A stretch of 64,000 bases of DNA. It comes from Takifugu bimaculatus. Taxonomy: Eukaryota > Chordata > Actinopteri > Tetraodontiformes > Tetraodontidae. Below, one piece after another: positions 13,701 through 25,402 of this stretch (the first letter of the stretch is position 1; every line of letters begins with the position of its first letter). Both the position numbers and the translations under genes were made by a program. The stretch is from NCBI GenBank assembly GCA_004026145.2, contig CP034984.1, positions 903,946 through 967,945 of the forward strand, in the 5' to 3' direction. Under the pieces are notes generated by a model that did not search any database, had not been told where the DNA came from, and saw only the letters and a program-made list of their open reading frames with translations.

Positions 13701-14720
13701 ATAAAGCAGATGCTAGTGTATTGATCAAAGCTTTAAATGAGACGGTGTGTGAGTACCAGGCCGAGGTGCTCCGGTCGATCTGTGTGAGCTGTGTGTGCAG
13801 TTTCAACCAAAGGTCGAGCACACTTGACCATGAAGGATTTCCTGTCAATAGGAATCAAACCGCTGCTGCTCTCGGAGGTCATATTATCTCACAAGGATCA
13901 GTTTATTCTACCGTGTTGTGTCATTTGAAAAATGGTACAACAATACTCTCACTTGGTGGAGGTGCCTCAACCTGTAAATCTTCCATTGACCAGGGTTCAA
14001 TATACTAATCAATACACTGATTAAGCATTTTACCCTTTTGCTCTTTCTAAACCTTTAACAAGCTGTACATGTAAATGGAAGGCGTAAGAATGTCACATTC
14101 CAGTGCAAATTTCTAAATATATCTTCAGCCCCTGGACCTGAAATACTTGTGGAAGCAGTCATGGAAAAAATCCATCTTTGGATGGGGACTGGAGAGGTAT
14201 TTTTGTACATCTGAGCAAAAAAAAAAAGATCCGAAATCAGCGTTACGTCAATGAAATATGGACGACCACCTCCATCGTTGATCGTGATAATTCAATATGT
14301 ATTAAAGAAAATCAATTCTAGTCCCTCTGTTCAGTCTGAACGTGCTGTTTTGGTACTTTATTGATTCCCGTGTCATTTTACCTCCAGATGAGAACACTCG
14401 GCTCTTCCCTGAACCCCAATTCTTCATGTTCTCCCTCCTGGACATCCTTCCTTTTACTTTCCTGACCCGTCGTCCCCTTTTAATCCTCCCCGCTTGTCTC
14501 GGGCCTTCGTGCTCACCCCCCCAGTCGACGGAGCCAGCAATGTGTCTCAGACTGGTGGGCCAGTCTGCAGACAGGTTATAAATAACTGTCAGGTTTTTTC
14601 TTCTTCTTCATGTCCTGAGAGCTATACTCTCTTCTCACACTTGAGGAACCATGGGAAAAGAATCTTTCCCTTACGCACGCAGCACGTACGTAAAGCACCC
14701 AGCATGCGCAGGCAAGCTCT

Positions 14721-14752
14721 GCACACACAAACACACACACACACACACACCA
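14721..14752. repeat. CA microsatellite
   Basis: Short CA dinucleotide array with one AA interruption. It explains the threonine-histidine runs in overlapping open frames. Confidence 0.95.
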
Positions 14753-15293
14753 CTATACTACATTTACAGCCCTCAAAGCATCACGTTTATGAGGAAAAGG
14801 GCGCTTCTTGAAAATGAAACCTTAACTTATGTTGTGTAACCTCCACTGTGGGAATGAGAGGAGCATTTCTCCTTTCATCTAAGTATGGGAAACTTGCTGA
14901 AACAACAGAACGGGATAAATGTCTGGGAGGACAAAAAATAGAAGGTACAAAAAAACAACCACACTGGAGTCAAGGAGGAGTCAAGGGAAAAAAAAGATAG
15001 AGTTCAGCGGATAAGTATTATTATTCTCTCCACGACATAACAGATTAAAAAAGGGGTTATGGGTGCATGGAAGGCTGACGGGAGCCCTTGTTGAGGGGAG
15101 TGACAGCAAAACATCGTTAACATGGACTATAGTTGGGAGTCGGGGAGAATTGGGGGGGGTTGGAAGGTCAGACTCCGCTGACACACTGAGATCAACCATG
15201 GGATTGTTTCCACTGGAAAGAATTCCAAGACTGAGCTAGAAGAGCTATCAGTGACTACACTCAGAGGGTTCTGACAACAGTTTAATGTACGGC

Positions 15294-15313
15294 CACACAC
15301 ACACACGCACGCA

Positions 15314-15377
<64 letters not shown>
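15294..15377. repeat. Compound CA/GCAC microsatellite
   Basis: About 84 bases of alternating purine-pyrimidine DNA: CA units, then a run of GCAC units (about 15306-15332), then a longer CA run. The GC steps inside an alternating tract favour Z-DNA. It yields cysteine-valine runs in minus-strand frames, which are not genes. Confidence 0.97.
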
Positions 15378-15379
<2 letters not shown>

Positions 15380-16999
15380 TTCTCAGATGTGGTTGTAGAT
15401 ATGATTAAAGAAAACTGCAACCTGTATCAAGGATAGACAGTTATTTTGGGAAACAGACATTTTAAGTGGATTAAGAACAAACATGCAGGGATTTTCCTTT
15501 GTATATTACTGTAGGATATGTTTATTTACAGGTGGGTAAACATTTGAACATGTCTTCCTTTAGGAAAATAAGGATCAATGTGCAAACTCATCCTGAGGTG
15601 TTGGCTGAATCATGCCCAGGATCTGCAGATCCTTCAGGGATTAAATTGCTATTTAAATAAGGCTCAGCAGACACACAGCAAACATCATCCCCTCCCTTGC
15701 TACTTGTGGCATTTAGTTCTTGTTGTCGTGTGTGTGCTGTTTGCAAAAAGGCTTTAAAAGAGCTCATGTGGTCATGTTGTTTGCTGTCTTTGTGTTTGCT
15801 AACTTGCACGTTGCATCTCTGGGAACAATGCCCTTAATTCTGTAACAAGATGGCATGACAAATGCTAATTACCAGCTCCACTATACAGTCTACCAGCAAA
15901 TGTTCCCAGTTGCCAGTGAGTTATAAGAGCTTCTAAAAATGTCAAAATGCAACGGAAAGATGCTTGAGGCTAATGTTCACCCCACGCCACAGAAACACAG
16001 GCCCTTTCTTTATTAAAACAAAGTACGTATCTCTACCAATTTATCAAGGACGATGCAAAGGTCAGAAGTTCCAGACTGACGTCACATGACTTTGGAGGTG
16101 GCTGCCAAGTTTAGCCAATCTCTACGGAGTGCGGTTAGGTCCTTTTCTTACTTATGAGTCCCTATTTCCATGATCTCATGACATTTTCCAGTGAGATCAA
16201 GGAGCAGCTGTTAAATGAGGAATAAATGACATTCCTGTTCTGGACGATTCAGAAGAAGCCATCAGCTCTCCGGCTGGACAGACTGTGGCTGACCACAGCG
16301 ATCAGCTGGTAGGTATTTGCACTTTTAAAAGAAAACCTAAGCAGAACAGAATGTTACTTCATTGTTCACCTTCCCGGAAGTGCATTAGTCCAAGACCCTG
16401 GAAGCGCCGTGTCAGCCGGTTTAGGGAGTGAGAGCTTGTTTCCAGAATGAGGCAATCACACTTGACCCTGAGGGTCACTGGTACAGTACACAACAGCAAA
16501 TCACCTGACAAGTTTCCATTGTAACGCTGATCTGAAAGCTTTCTGTTTATTCCTGTAAATCAACCAATTTCCCCATTAGAGCCTTTCCACTTTTATTATT
16601 CTGGTGGATGTTTACGTGTCTCTTCCATAGTCTTTATACCAATGAAATGCAAGCAAAATGTTAGAAGGTCAAATTGATATTTTCCACAGTTCTGCTCGGA
16701 GTCCTTAAAACAGTTTAACAACTTCAAAGCACTTTACAGACAGGAAACAGTATTTTATGCTAACCGAGCTTGCAAGCGGAAGACAGGAAGTAGCATGTAG
16801 CCTGCTCTGGGTTCTATATTTACACATTTCATACGTGCATCTGCATTCGAAGGGAGATTTTTCTATGGGAGCGATGCAACGCAGGAAGTGTGACTGCTTT
16901 TCACTAACCACCACAGGTGAAAGGGAAGGAAGAGTTTCTCATGAACAAGAAAACAACCAAACCACCCAGCAAAACAGTTTCTGCCCATAAAAATGCACA

Positions 17000-18547
17000 G
17001 CACTTTGATAGCAAATTCAAATGTTTATTTACAACTGTTTATATTCAAAACAAAGAAAAGTGATCTAAATACAAAGAGAGAGAAAGATGGTGACTAGTCT
17101 CCCTGAGCTTTACAAAAACGAAAGAAAAAGAGACAGACGAGAGAGATGTTCCGTACGCAGCTAACGCTGCTTCAATGAGAAACTACAGAACAGACAACGC
17201 AGTCACACAACAGCATTTCACGTGAACTCTTTTGCACAAACCTGACAAATTTTGCTCCATAAATACGTGACTTGAAAAAAAAGCAAACATGTTTTGGAAC
17301 TATGATGCAAAACTGACCAAAGCTACTAGCATTAAATAATCTCCCGTTACACATCTTTAGGGAAACATCAAGATTAATGACCATGGAAAAGTTAAGAGTT
17401 TTAAATGTGGGGTTAAATGTTGCCTTAATTTGGAATACCTCGAATTCAGTGAACTTTGCAGAAGTGAGGCCGTTTAAAAAAACAAAACAAAGAACAGGAA
17501 GACTTTCAGTTCTGAAAAATTAACCAACTCCCCAAATACAAAAACAGGATCAAACAAGGCCTCTGCCATTACCTCACTGGAACAAGTATTTACAAATCCT
17601 TCTGCCAGTTAGCACATTGCTTATCCCTCCCCCACCCGCCAAAAGGTCATCAGCCCTTACTCAGCATCGCCCTTTCGAACAATAACCTTCCTGTGTCAGT
17701 CGGGTCTCTGTATTGTTCCCGTTCTGCTTCGTCATCCCAGGAGGTTCACAGGAGGCTGACGGATGCATGACTTTTCTGGAGTTGCGTTATGAACTTTTGT
17801 ACAATAGATTAATCACAGAAGCAGATGCGGGGCATGGTTTCACTATCTGCTCGCTTATGAGGGCTTGTTTTTTTCTTCCTGTGAATGATCGGCAAAAAAG
17901 AAACAAAAACGTGCATTTTGGGTGGAGGGAGGTGATCATTAGCATGTTACACTATATCCAATTACATATACCGGTATATGTAAAAAAGACAAAATTACAA
18001 AACATTCACTTGGCAGAGACCAAATCTATGAACAGCAGTGGCAATCACAATAATTAACATAGCGATCCAAAGGTTACAACGGCATGGACACTGTACTGGA
18101 GACGACACTTGCCGCGGGTACCACAGCAGTTCTGTGAGTGAGCATCGAGTCTTTTGGGTAATGATGCCAGCTGTTTGGATGTAAAAGCAGAGAAAAAGTA
18201 GCGCCCCCTACAGGGAAAGAGTTGTCCATGGCTCACCAGTCTGCTGCCATCCAGCAGGACGTCCGGTTCGGGATGGGACGCATGACAGTTGGCATGTTGG
18301 AAATCAAGCACAGGTCAAAGGCGTGCGTGTCCATTCTTTTCTGGTCATACTGGGAGTCCGGGAGGACCCTTATTGGGCAACGTTGTATTGCTTCACTACC
18401 GGGATGCTTTGGTGTTGCAGGAATCAGGAGATGCTGAATGTCCATCTGCTGGCTGAGCCCGTTTGGGTGCCGAGGTGCGGTGGAACCAGTGTAGGGAAGG
18501 CTAGCAGATGTCTAGGAAGGCGGAGCAGCGGTCTCCGGGTGCTGCCA
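17000..18547 (-). other. lbh: Likely lbh 3' UTR
   Basis: The minus-strand sequence after the lbh stop continues about 1.5 kb before the first clear AATAAA, at 17029-17024. Long 3' UTRs are known for LBH transcripts in other vertebrates. No coding exon is recognisable within it. An alternative poly(A) signal lies further on, near 16013-16008. The boundary is inferred. Confidence 0.55.
17962..17983. repeat. Perfect 22-bp palindrome in the lbh 3' UTR
   Basis: Left arm TTACATATACC is followed directly by its exact reverse complement GGTATATGTAA, with no spacer. It lies inside the presumed lbh 3' UTR, about 565 bases after the stop codon. As RNA it could only form a strained hairpin or an intermolecular duplex; as DNA it could be a dimer-binding site or cruciform. 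Confidence 0.9.
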
Positions 18548-19652
18548 CTAATGCTGGGAATTCTGTACTGGCTGTCCATTTGGGATAGTGCCGTTACTCT
18601 GCTCATCCTCCTCCTCCTCCTCTTCACTGACCAGGAACTCCTCTGGAGGCCAGCGAAGCTCCCCGCTCTCAACTTCTCCCTCTGTTGGCTCCACCACAAT
18701 GGATGGCAGGCGGTCCTTAAGCTTGCAGCAGCGGTCAAAGTCTGAAGGGTCTGGGAATATCTAAAAGAGGTGAAACAGGGGTGAAAAGCTAGTTAATTCA
18801 CGGTCCAAGATCCTGCAGTCAAGCTTAATCCGAGCCAACAGCTAACCCCTGCAGTAGAAGTAGAAATTACTTGCGAGCATATTTCTAAATACACAATTAA
18901 CCTGGGGTTAATTGAAGGCTTGAAGGCACCGTTACACGGCTAAACAACCACAGAGGAAGTGATCTTCAGACAAAACATCTGTAACAGGAAGCGATGTCTC
19001 AAAAATCCTGGTGGCATATCTGCAACTGCAGAGCCCGCATTCCTCCAACAAGGTGGCTTTTGCACGCGTGCCAGCCGCCAAAACACAACTTCACAAAGGA
19101 ACAGGAACATCAGTGGTTGTAAATGACGCATGTTAAGAGAATTACAGTAGAGGCCTCATCTTGTTTAAGCTAAATGCTTTGGGAGGCACTGTGCCAAGCT
19201 GCTCTGCTTACAAACTCATCCGGCCTCGGTGCTGGGAATATTATACAAGAGCACAGCTTTAAACCAATGCAGAACTGTTTAGCTGCATTGTTAGCCGCTA
19301 ACCCTGGACACAGCATGCAACACAAATGTTTGCCGGACCTGAGCGAGGCAAACATTCCGTCTTGGCAAGACGGGACATCCCAGCCTGTCTGTTCTCAGGA
19401 ACTCCAGGCCGTAGAACTCGATTTTTTTTTTAAACTGTTTGGATAAAGTGGATGAATATTTTTAGACCTGCATATTTCACTCCAAGACACTGGAGCGAGG
19501 GAGGGAGGGGTTGATATCGCTGTCTGGGCAAACAGCCGAGTGGAAAGAAAGCATTGGATGTGGCAGGAGAGAGAAGATGAGGGAGATGGAGGAGATCCAG
19601 CTGTGTCTGTGTTTCACTTAATTCCATAAGAGATGGATGACAAGGGGGAGTG

Positions 19653-19688
<36 letters not shown>

Positions 19689-22600
19689 TTAGCGAGCTAT
19701 AAATATTGCTGTGTATTTGTCGGGTTATGAAATCCTGCGTGTGTTTGTATTCTGCGCGATGACGTGCAATTGCACCCCTGTACGTTCCCACATCAGCCTT
19801 TTCTGGCCTCCGTCGCCAAACCTCATACGCGTCAGCACCAAGTAGAGCTGGGCAAGAGCCGACCTTCCCGCTGGATACCCGGCACACATGTGTCACGGCT
19901 TATTTCTCTTTCGGTAACGTCGGGCAATAACACATCGCCCAGGCACAACGGCGGCTATTTTAAGATGTTTTTAGTGATTGAGGCATCGTGCACCGCAGTC
20001 ATGACTCATGGCAGTGCCTTTTCAGATGATAATTCTGCCACCGTTTCCTTCATCCCATCTCTGGTGCTGGTCTCATTCATTTGAATGAAAAAGCACAGAT
20101 GGAACATAATGGTCAGGATTTGAGTCAAAGTTCCTGGCACCACGGCGGGGGGAAGTGGCGGAAGCGCCGCATCACAGTGCTTCTCTGGAAGGCTGGCTGG
20201 GGCTCCAGGCAAATGGTGGAGGTGACGGGACACAGAGCCTGGATGGAAAGAGTGGATCCAGATCCACTCATCTACATAGACAGCTTCACAGCTGGGGTGT
20301 GAACTGGGGGGAAGTTGGCTTTCTTCCTGTGGGTCAGTTGACATCCTCCACATCCCCATACAGCGGTGCAAACTGGGCTATTGTATTAGCTGTATGAAAG
20401 CATCAATTTTGTATGACCTCATGTGTCTCAACAGGAAATACCTCTTAACTGTGAGCAGTAAAAGCCTGAGGAGGAAGAACCTGCCTAAAGATATGTTGGT
20501 AGTCTTTACTTAATAATGACCACTTAAAATGAAGCCATTAGACCTCCTATCCAAAACACTAAATGCATTCTTAAATATCAATTTATATTAAAATGCAATG
20601 TCTTAACTCTGGTACAAAATGTGACCGTGGAATAAGCCGGCGGCTGTGCGTTTAAGTAGTTTCCATGCAGCCCCTGTTGAAGTGACAGTGAAACAAAGCT
20701 GCAGGAACACCTTGTCAAGATCATCTGATGGCTGCTTCTCTCATGTCTCTGCAGCGACAGTTTAATTTTGAGACGAGCTGCAGGAAATCAGAACTTCCCA
20801 GGTGTGTGCTACTTTTTTTTTGAGAACCAGCCACAACCTCAAATGCCCCCTTAGAAATGAGCCTAGCCTGCTGCAACGGCTGCTGACTTCATTAACTTTC
20901 CAGTCACATGTTAGAGATCCAACCTGTCTGTTTATTATTAATGCCCACACATTCCAAGGTTAACATGAGCAGTTCAACATGCGACGCGGCTGCTTTTATG
21001 CATCCTACCTGGAAGGTGAGTCTGTCCTTGCTGGGGCTGAGCCTCATGTCCTCCATGGGGGTGCTGTTGATCATCACCTCAGTCATATCTCGGCTGGGCA
21101 CAAACACTGGTCTGCAGAAACAAAAAGGAGGTTTTTCTTGAGAGAAATCAAAAGGAAAAGAGCAATGTATTTCCCCTCCACCAAGTTTGTTTTGTTTCTG
21201 CCTAGCTCACATCACAGCGTGCACAAAATCGGCACCGTGTGAAGGCACTGCAAAGCTGCAGACTCTCGCTGCGGTGTGCACGAGGTGGCCGTTTCTAAGT
21301 ACAGCATGATGCGCTGTTGCATTGGCAGCAAGGGAGAACAGTCATTGTGAGAGAGTTGCTGGGGGTGTGTTGTGGTGGAACTCGATGCACTTAGTTCCAC
21401 CAAAGCAGACCCAAACTTTCCATTTCAGATGAGCAAAAAGGGTTTTGTTGATTAACCTTTGGTGCGTTTGCTGTGGAGTATTGTTGGAGGAAGGCCTCAA
21501 ACAAAAGACATCAAGTTGGTACCTCTCACTGAAAGACACCCTGTACCGAGACAAGACACCGAGCGGCCTTCTCATGCTCTATTTTGAGCCTGGTGCCTTC
21601 TGGTCAGAGGCCACAGGCGTGAGGTTTGTGTGGTCACTTGCTATATAGAACACGACCTGATGTTCGCTCATAACCTTGCATCATTGTTTTTTCCCCTAGA
21701 GATCTGTGGGCTTTGGTTGACCTAGTTTGAATCCTAAATACATTTTTGCCAACAGAATATTGCTCATATTTTATGCTTGTGATACGCAATCATTGTGATT
21801 CACTTTCCGTTAACACAAAATGTACGAAGTGAAAACTGAATCTGATGGACCGACCGTAAGCTTTACTTTATGTCAGAGGCGATGGAATACTGGGCTGAAA
21901 CAATGCCTGGATGTCCAAAAATAAAGGAAACAACATGGAAAAACAAGGTCAGCTGGGGCTGCAATGGAACTTATTTCCTCACGAAAGTGGGGTGCGAGTG
22001 GGGTGAGGCAGCCATGCAAAAAAACTGGAAGAGGAGAACAGGGATAAGTGTCAACCTGAGCAGAGGAGGAATGAGGAAGAGAGAGGAAAGCAAAGGAAAG
22101 ATAAACACTCAGGTCCTGCCAGTCATATTTCTGTTAGGGGATTGTATAAACATCCTGCTCGGCTAAGAATAACAGAACATCGACCTAATAAAACATAACG
22201 GGGCACAATGAGGAGGAAGTGTGTGTATGTGTGTGTGTCAACCTGGAAGGAAACAAATACACACTTATTATTGCTTCAGGTTTCAAACTGGGACAGAGAG
22301 CTGCATGTCGGCTGCAGTTGGATCATCCTACCTGTGAAACCTCACATGACCGGCCCCATGGCAACCTTTAACCACCCGACCCGCTCTGGATCACGCAGTC
22401 CTACCAGCTACTTAGTGTCACAGTGCGTCAGGGAACAGACTGACAGCACGTTCAATGGAGTCATTAACAGTCCATCCCAAAGACACCGACAGGATTAGTT
22501 GAGCTTATCGCCATTTTTGGTTTTGCTTAATAGCTGACAATTTGCCAGGAAACGACTTAAGTTCCCTCAGGTGGTTTTGGCAGCTGCTGCACATAAACCC

Positions 22601-23714
22601 AGCGACAACGAGCGCATCGGCTTCTGTAAAACATCGACTCAACCGTGTTATAAAGTCACCATATTCCTCATACTGAAGCGCGACACCGGGTTCAAAGACC
22701 GCACAGGCCCCTCCTGGAGTGGCCCCTTGCAGACCCCCCCCCACACACACACATGTTATATAATCTTTTGTTTCCTCTGCACCATCCCGCACCTGCTACT
22801 ACCAGCATAAATCTTCTGCAGTGCAATAGGGCATGGCTGTGTGTGTTCCATGCCAAGCTAAGTCAGACAACTCTGCAGGTATGTGGGTGGCGGTGGGGGG
22901 GAGCTGCTGCATCCACATTCCTGACTGCTGAATCCGACTCTGGAAACATGAGTGTCACCGCTCTGGTGCGAAGGATGATGCTGGACTGAAGATAAAACTG
23001 CGTTGCCTTAAACGCCACAGTCGTTTTCTGTACATGTTGTGAGGGGAAGGATGTCTGCCTCATTCCCAGTATCAGAAAACAGCTGCAATGTAAGAGATTT
23101 TTTAAATTTATTTTTCTTAAAAAAGAGGTTTTATATCGTTTAGAGCTCTGTGGGACTGAAGCACAAGTTTATCTAAGGAGGAGAAAAAGAAAGCAAGAAA
23201 GAAATGTGCTTCCACAGCAAAGCCATCACTATTGGACTTCCTGGTTGAAAACAACGTTGAGGTTTGAACAGCAGTCACAAAACAACTTTTGAAAGCAACC
23301 ACCGTCTGCTCAAAACAAGTGACAGCAGATCAAATGTCTGACTGGAACTAGACGGCTGAAACAAATAGGTGCATCCATCTTTATCCTGACTGCACCTGCT
23401 GCATGGAGGGGACACCGAGGATGACGCGTCACTGAGGGACGCAGTTAACATGAAAAATCTGAAAAAGACTGCGTGAACATGATGACCTTTATATACAAAA
23501 AAGACCTCGTGTAGCAGCATAAAATCGATTTTCGAGCTGTTTACAAAAAGTAAAAAAACAAGTGTAAAAGAAATGATCAATCTCACAATCTCCTTGTGAT
23601 TGAACCCTCCCCGTCAGAAATACATCAACTTTAAATGAGCCGATGGACTAAAAGCAGCAGCTGAGGTGGAGACGCGCGTACTCACCGGTAGGTCAGCGGG
23701 GAGCAAACAGACAT
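18548..23714 (-). CDS. lbh: Limb bud and heart development protein (three coding exons)
   Basis: LBH is a small acidic nuclear transcriptional cofactor, a Wnt-responsive regulator of limb, heart and epithelial progenitor development. Coding exons on the minus strand are 23714-23686 (29 bases), 21111-21009 and 18760-18548; GT/AG sites and phases agree, giving 114 residues against 105 in human. The second exon encodes the conserved MTEVMINSTPMED and LSPSKDRLTFQ blocks. The third begins IFPDPSDFDRCCKLKDRLPS, then IVVEPTEGEVESGELRWPPE, which is almost identical to mammals. The N-terminus (MSVCSPLTYRPVFVPSRD) differs from human MSIYFPIHCP but has the same layout. The C-terminus has a glutamate run (SEEEEEEDEQ) and a tail ending QNSQH, longer than mammalian. 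The tiny first exon was placed by its ATG, its frame and a strong GTGAGT donor; it is the least certain piece. Confidence 0.93.
18604..18625 (-). repeat. lbh: GAG/GAA codon repeat in lbh
   Basis: A run of glutamic acid codons (GAA GAG GAG GAG GAG GAG) in the lbh third exon encodes most of the acidic tail. It is a coding trinucleotide repeat and may vary in length between individuals or species. Confidence 0.8.
19657..19685. repeat. Poly-A tract in lbh intron 2
   Basis: Twenty-nine consecutive A residues on the plus strand. No recognisable retroposon body precedes it, so it may be a simple homopolymer or the tail of an old insertion. The last part of the length may be affected by sequencing error. 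Confidence 0.9.
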
Positions 23715-24000
23715 GAATTCACACCTGCGACCAGTTCTGCTGCTGCTGCTGATGTTGATGATGAAGACGGAACCTTGTCACAGCCTCGGTTTTAGTTCGG
23801 CTGTCGCGCAAAGCGAACGGAACTGTGCGGTCAGCGTTGCTGTGCGGCGCGACACCAACTCGGCTCGTCAAACCTGCGCGTCTGAGCGTCACAGCGGGCG
23901 GCGCGGGCTTTTTATCACAGAGGCGTGTGTTTTCCGCCGACCCGGGACACACCCCCCGTCTAGAAAAACCTCAATGACAGCTTATTATCAGTCAGAGCCA
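23715..24000 (-). promoter_or_regulatory. lbh: lbh promoter and 5' UTR region, CG-rich
   Basis: The 250 bases upstream of the lbh start codon are rich in CG dinucleotides compared with the rest of the window. On the minus strand a TATA-like GATAAAAAGCC lies at about 23916-23908, roughly 200 bases before the ATG, which would leave a 5' UTR of about 165 bases. The transcription start is inferred, not seen. Confidence 0.4.
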
Positions 24001-24513
24001 ATCAGAGCGCAGCCCGGATGACGCCAGCAGTGTCTACGACCCTTTCTCATTAGATCCCGCTGCGCGATGCCATTGATTTGTGGTCTCCAAGGCAACAGAG
24101 TGACAGAATCAGTCTCTCCAATGCTGAAAACCATTTCGTGACATTTATCCGAATGAGGCATACATCTAAGGGGGAGGGGGGAGATAGAGAAGCTCGACTC
24201 ATTCACAAATTTATTCCAAGGGCAAGCCAATGTCGCGTTTCAGGGGGACCGAATGGGCTTCCTGCAGGCGTTTGCCGTGTATTTTAGGACCACGACACGC
24301 CAAATACAATTAATAAGCACTACATTTCTATTGTGATCAAGTTCACGATCATTATGCACACATGGCTGACTTTACATACCTTCCCATTTGCCCTGCACAC
24401 ACCAGGCTGCACATTCAACTCATGCAAGACAGGTGCCTGGTTCTGGTCCGCTCAGGAAGGCATCCTTTGCTGCCATCTTGTGGCCAAATAGGAACACTTC
24501 TCTGAAATGAAAA

Positions 24514-24690
24514 ATCCATCCATCCATCCATCCATCCATCCATCCATCCATCCATCCATCCATCCATCCATCCATCCATCATCCATCCATCCATCCATCC
24601 ATCCATCCATCCATCCATCCATCCATCCATCCATCCATCCATCCATCCATCCATCCATCTTCTGCTTTTCCTGTGCGGGCTTAAATGAAA
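24514..24690 (-). mobile_element. ATCC/GATG array with short LINE tail
   Basis: An array of about 146 bases of ATCC units (24514-24659), with one unit shortened near 24577, is followed by CTTCTGCTTTTCCTGTGCGG. Read on the minus strand this is the motif that precedes GATG tails of a common fish non-LTR retrotransposon (AGCAGAAGATGGATGG). The same junction occurs on the plus strand near 41500. The array probably grew from such a tail; only about 30 bases of element remain. Confidence 0.65.
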
Positions 24691-25315
24691 AAATAGGTGA
24701 ATCTTGTGTTCAGCTACTCTGCCACATGTCAGGGTCTAACTCTTAGTTCTATCTATCGTTCCTCAACAACATTCCAGGGCACTCTAAACATTTATTACGA
24801 ATTTATTAAAGTTATTTAAAATGATCTGTCTGAGCCAGCCCCATCAAGCTGTGCGAGAATCAATGATACACAACAACCAACAGAGGTCACTAATGTCTTT
24901 AGAACGAGCGGTGATGGCGGCCTTATGTGCTGCTGCTGGGAAGGAGTAATTCCTGACTTTAAATAATGTTGTACATGGGATTAAACGGACAGAATTCTAA
25001 CGCTACCTGAGCGATGGTGAACAAATCAAACTTCTACATAACATTATAATTTACCATAATAGGCAAACTTAATCTAGATGGTAGGTACTTCAGGGAAAGA
25101 TTAATGTTTCAGTCAAGTGGTTTAATGGTTCACAGAGGTCAGACTGTGAAGAAATTTTTAAAATTGTTGAAAACAATCGTTGTGTTAGCACAGTTGCCAT
25201 CTAGCAATAAGGATTTTTCTTGCTGAGGCCTTTCCAGTTTTCTGCCAAAGTCTAAAAACATTCACGTTAGTTTGATTAAAGAGTTTAAACAACCCCTTAG
25301 ATGTGAGTGAATAGT

Positions 25316-25402
25316 GTGTGTCCTGTGATGGACTGGTGACCTCTCCAGGGTGTAGTCCTGCCTCTCACCCACCGACTGCTGGGTTCGACGCCAGCCTGTG
25401 AT
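25316..25402 (+). mobile_element. L2-type LINE or related SINE 3' fragment
   Basis: The sequence TGTGATGGACTGGTGACCTC, then TCCAGGGTGTAGTCCTGCCT, closely follows a tail found in many copies in fish genomes (recalled consensus: gatggactggcgacctgtcc, agggtgtaccccgcc). Only the 3' portion is present. The exact family cannot be named without a repeat library. Confidence 0.65.

Larger units (their letters stand above)
10701..16999. other. Intergenic region between lclat1 and lbh
   Basis: No coding exon recognised. The stretch holds a CA repeat (14721-14752), a compound GCAC/CA repeat (15294-15377) and unique sequence. A block at about 12990-13160, with ATTAATGGGC and several TAAT/ATTA sites, looks unique and moderately constrained in style, but conservation cannot be tested here. 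Confidence 0.5.

Noticed and set aside
18424..18738. Minus-strand open frame of 104 codons overlapping lbh exon 3
   Set aside because: It is a shadow in another frame of the lbh exon; the IFPDPSDFDRCC frame is the conserved one.
24415..24746. Open frames encoding repeated WMDG or IHPS peptides
   Set aside because: These are direct translations of the ATCC/GATG tetranucleotide array, not proteins. The same applies to the WMDG frame at 41521-41706.
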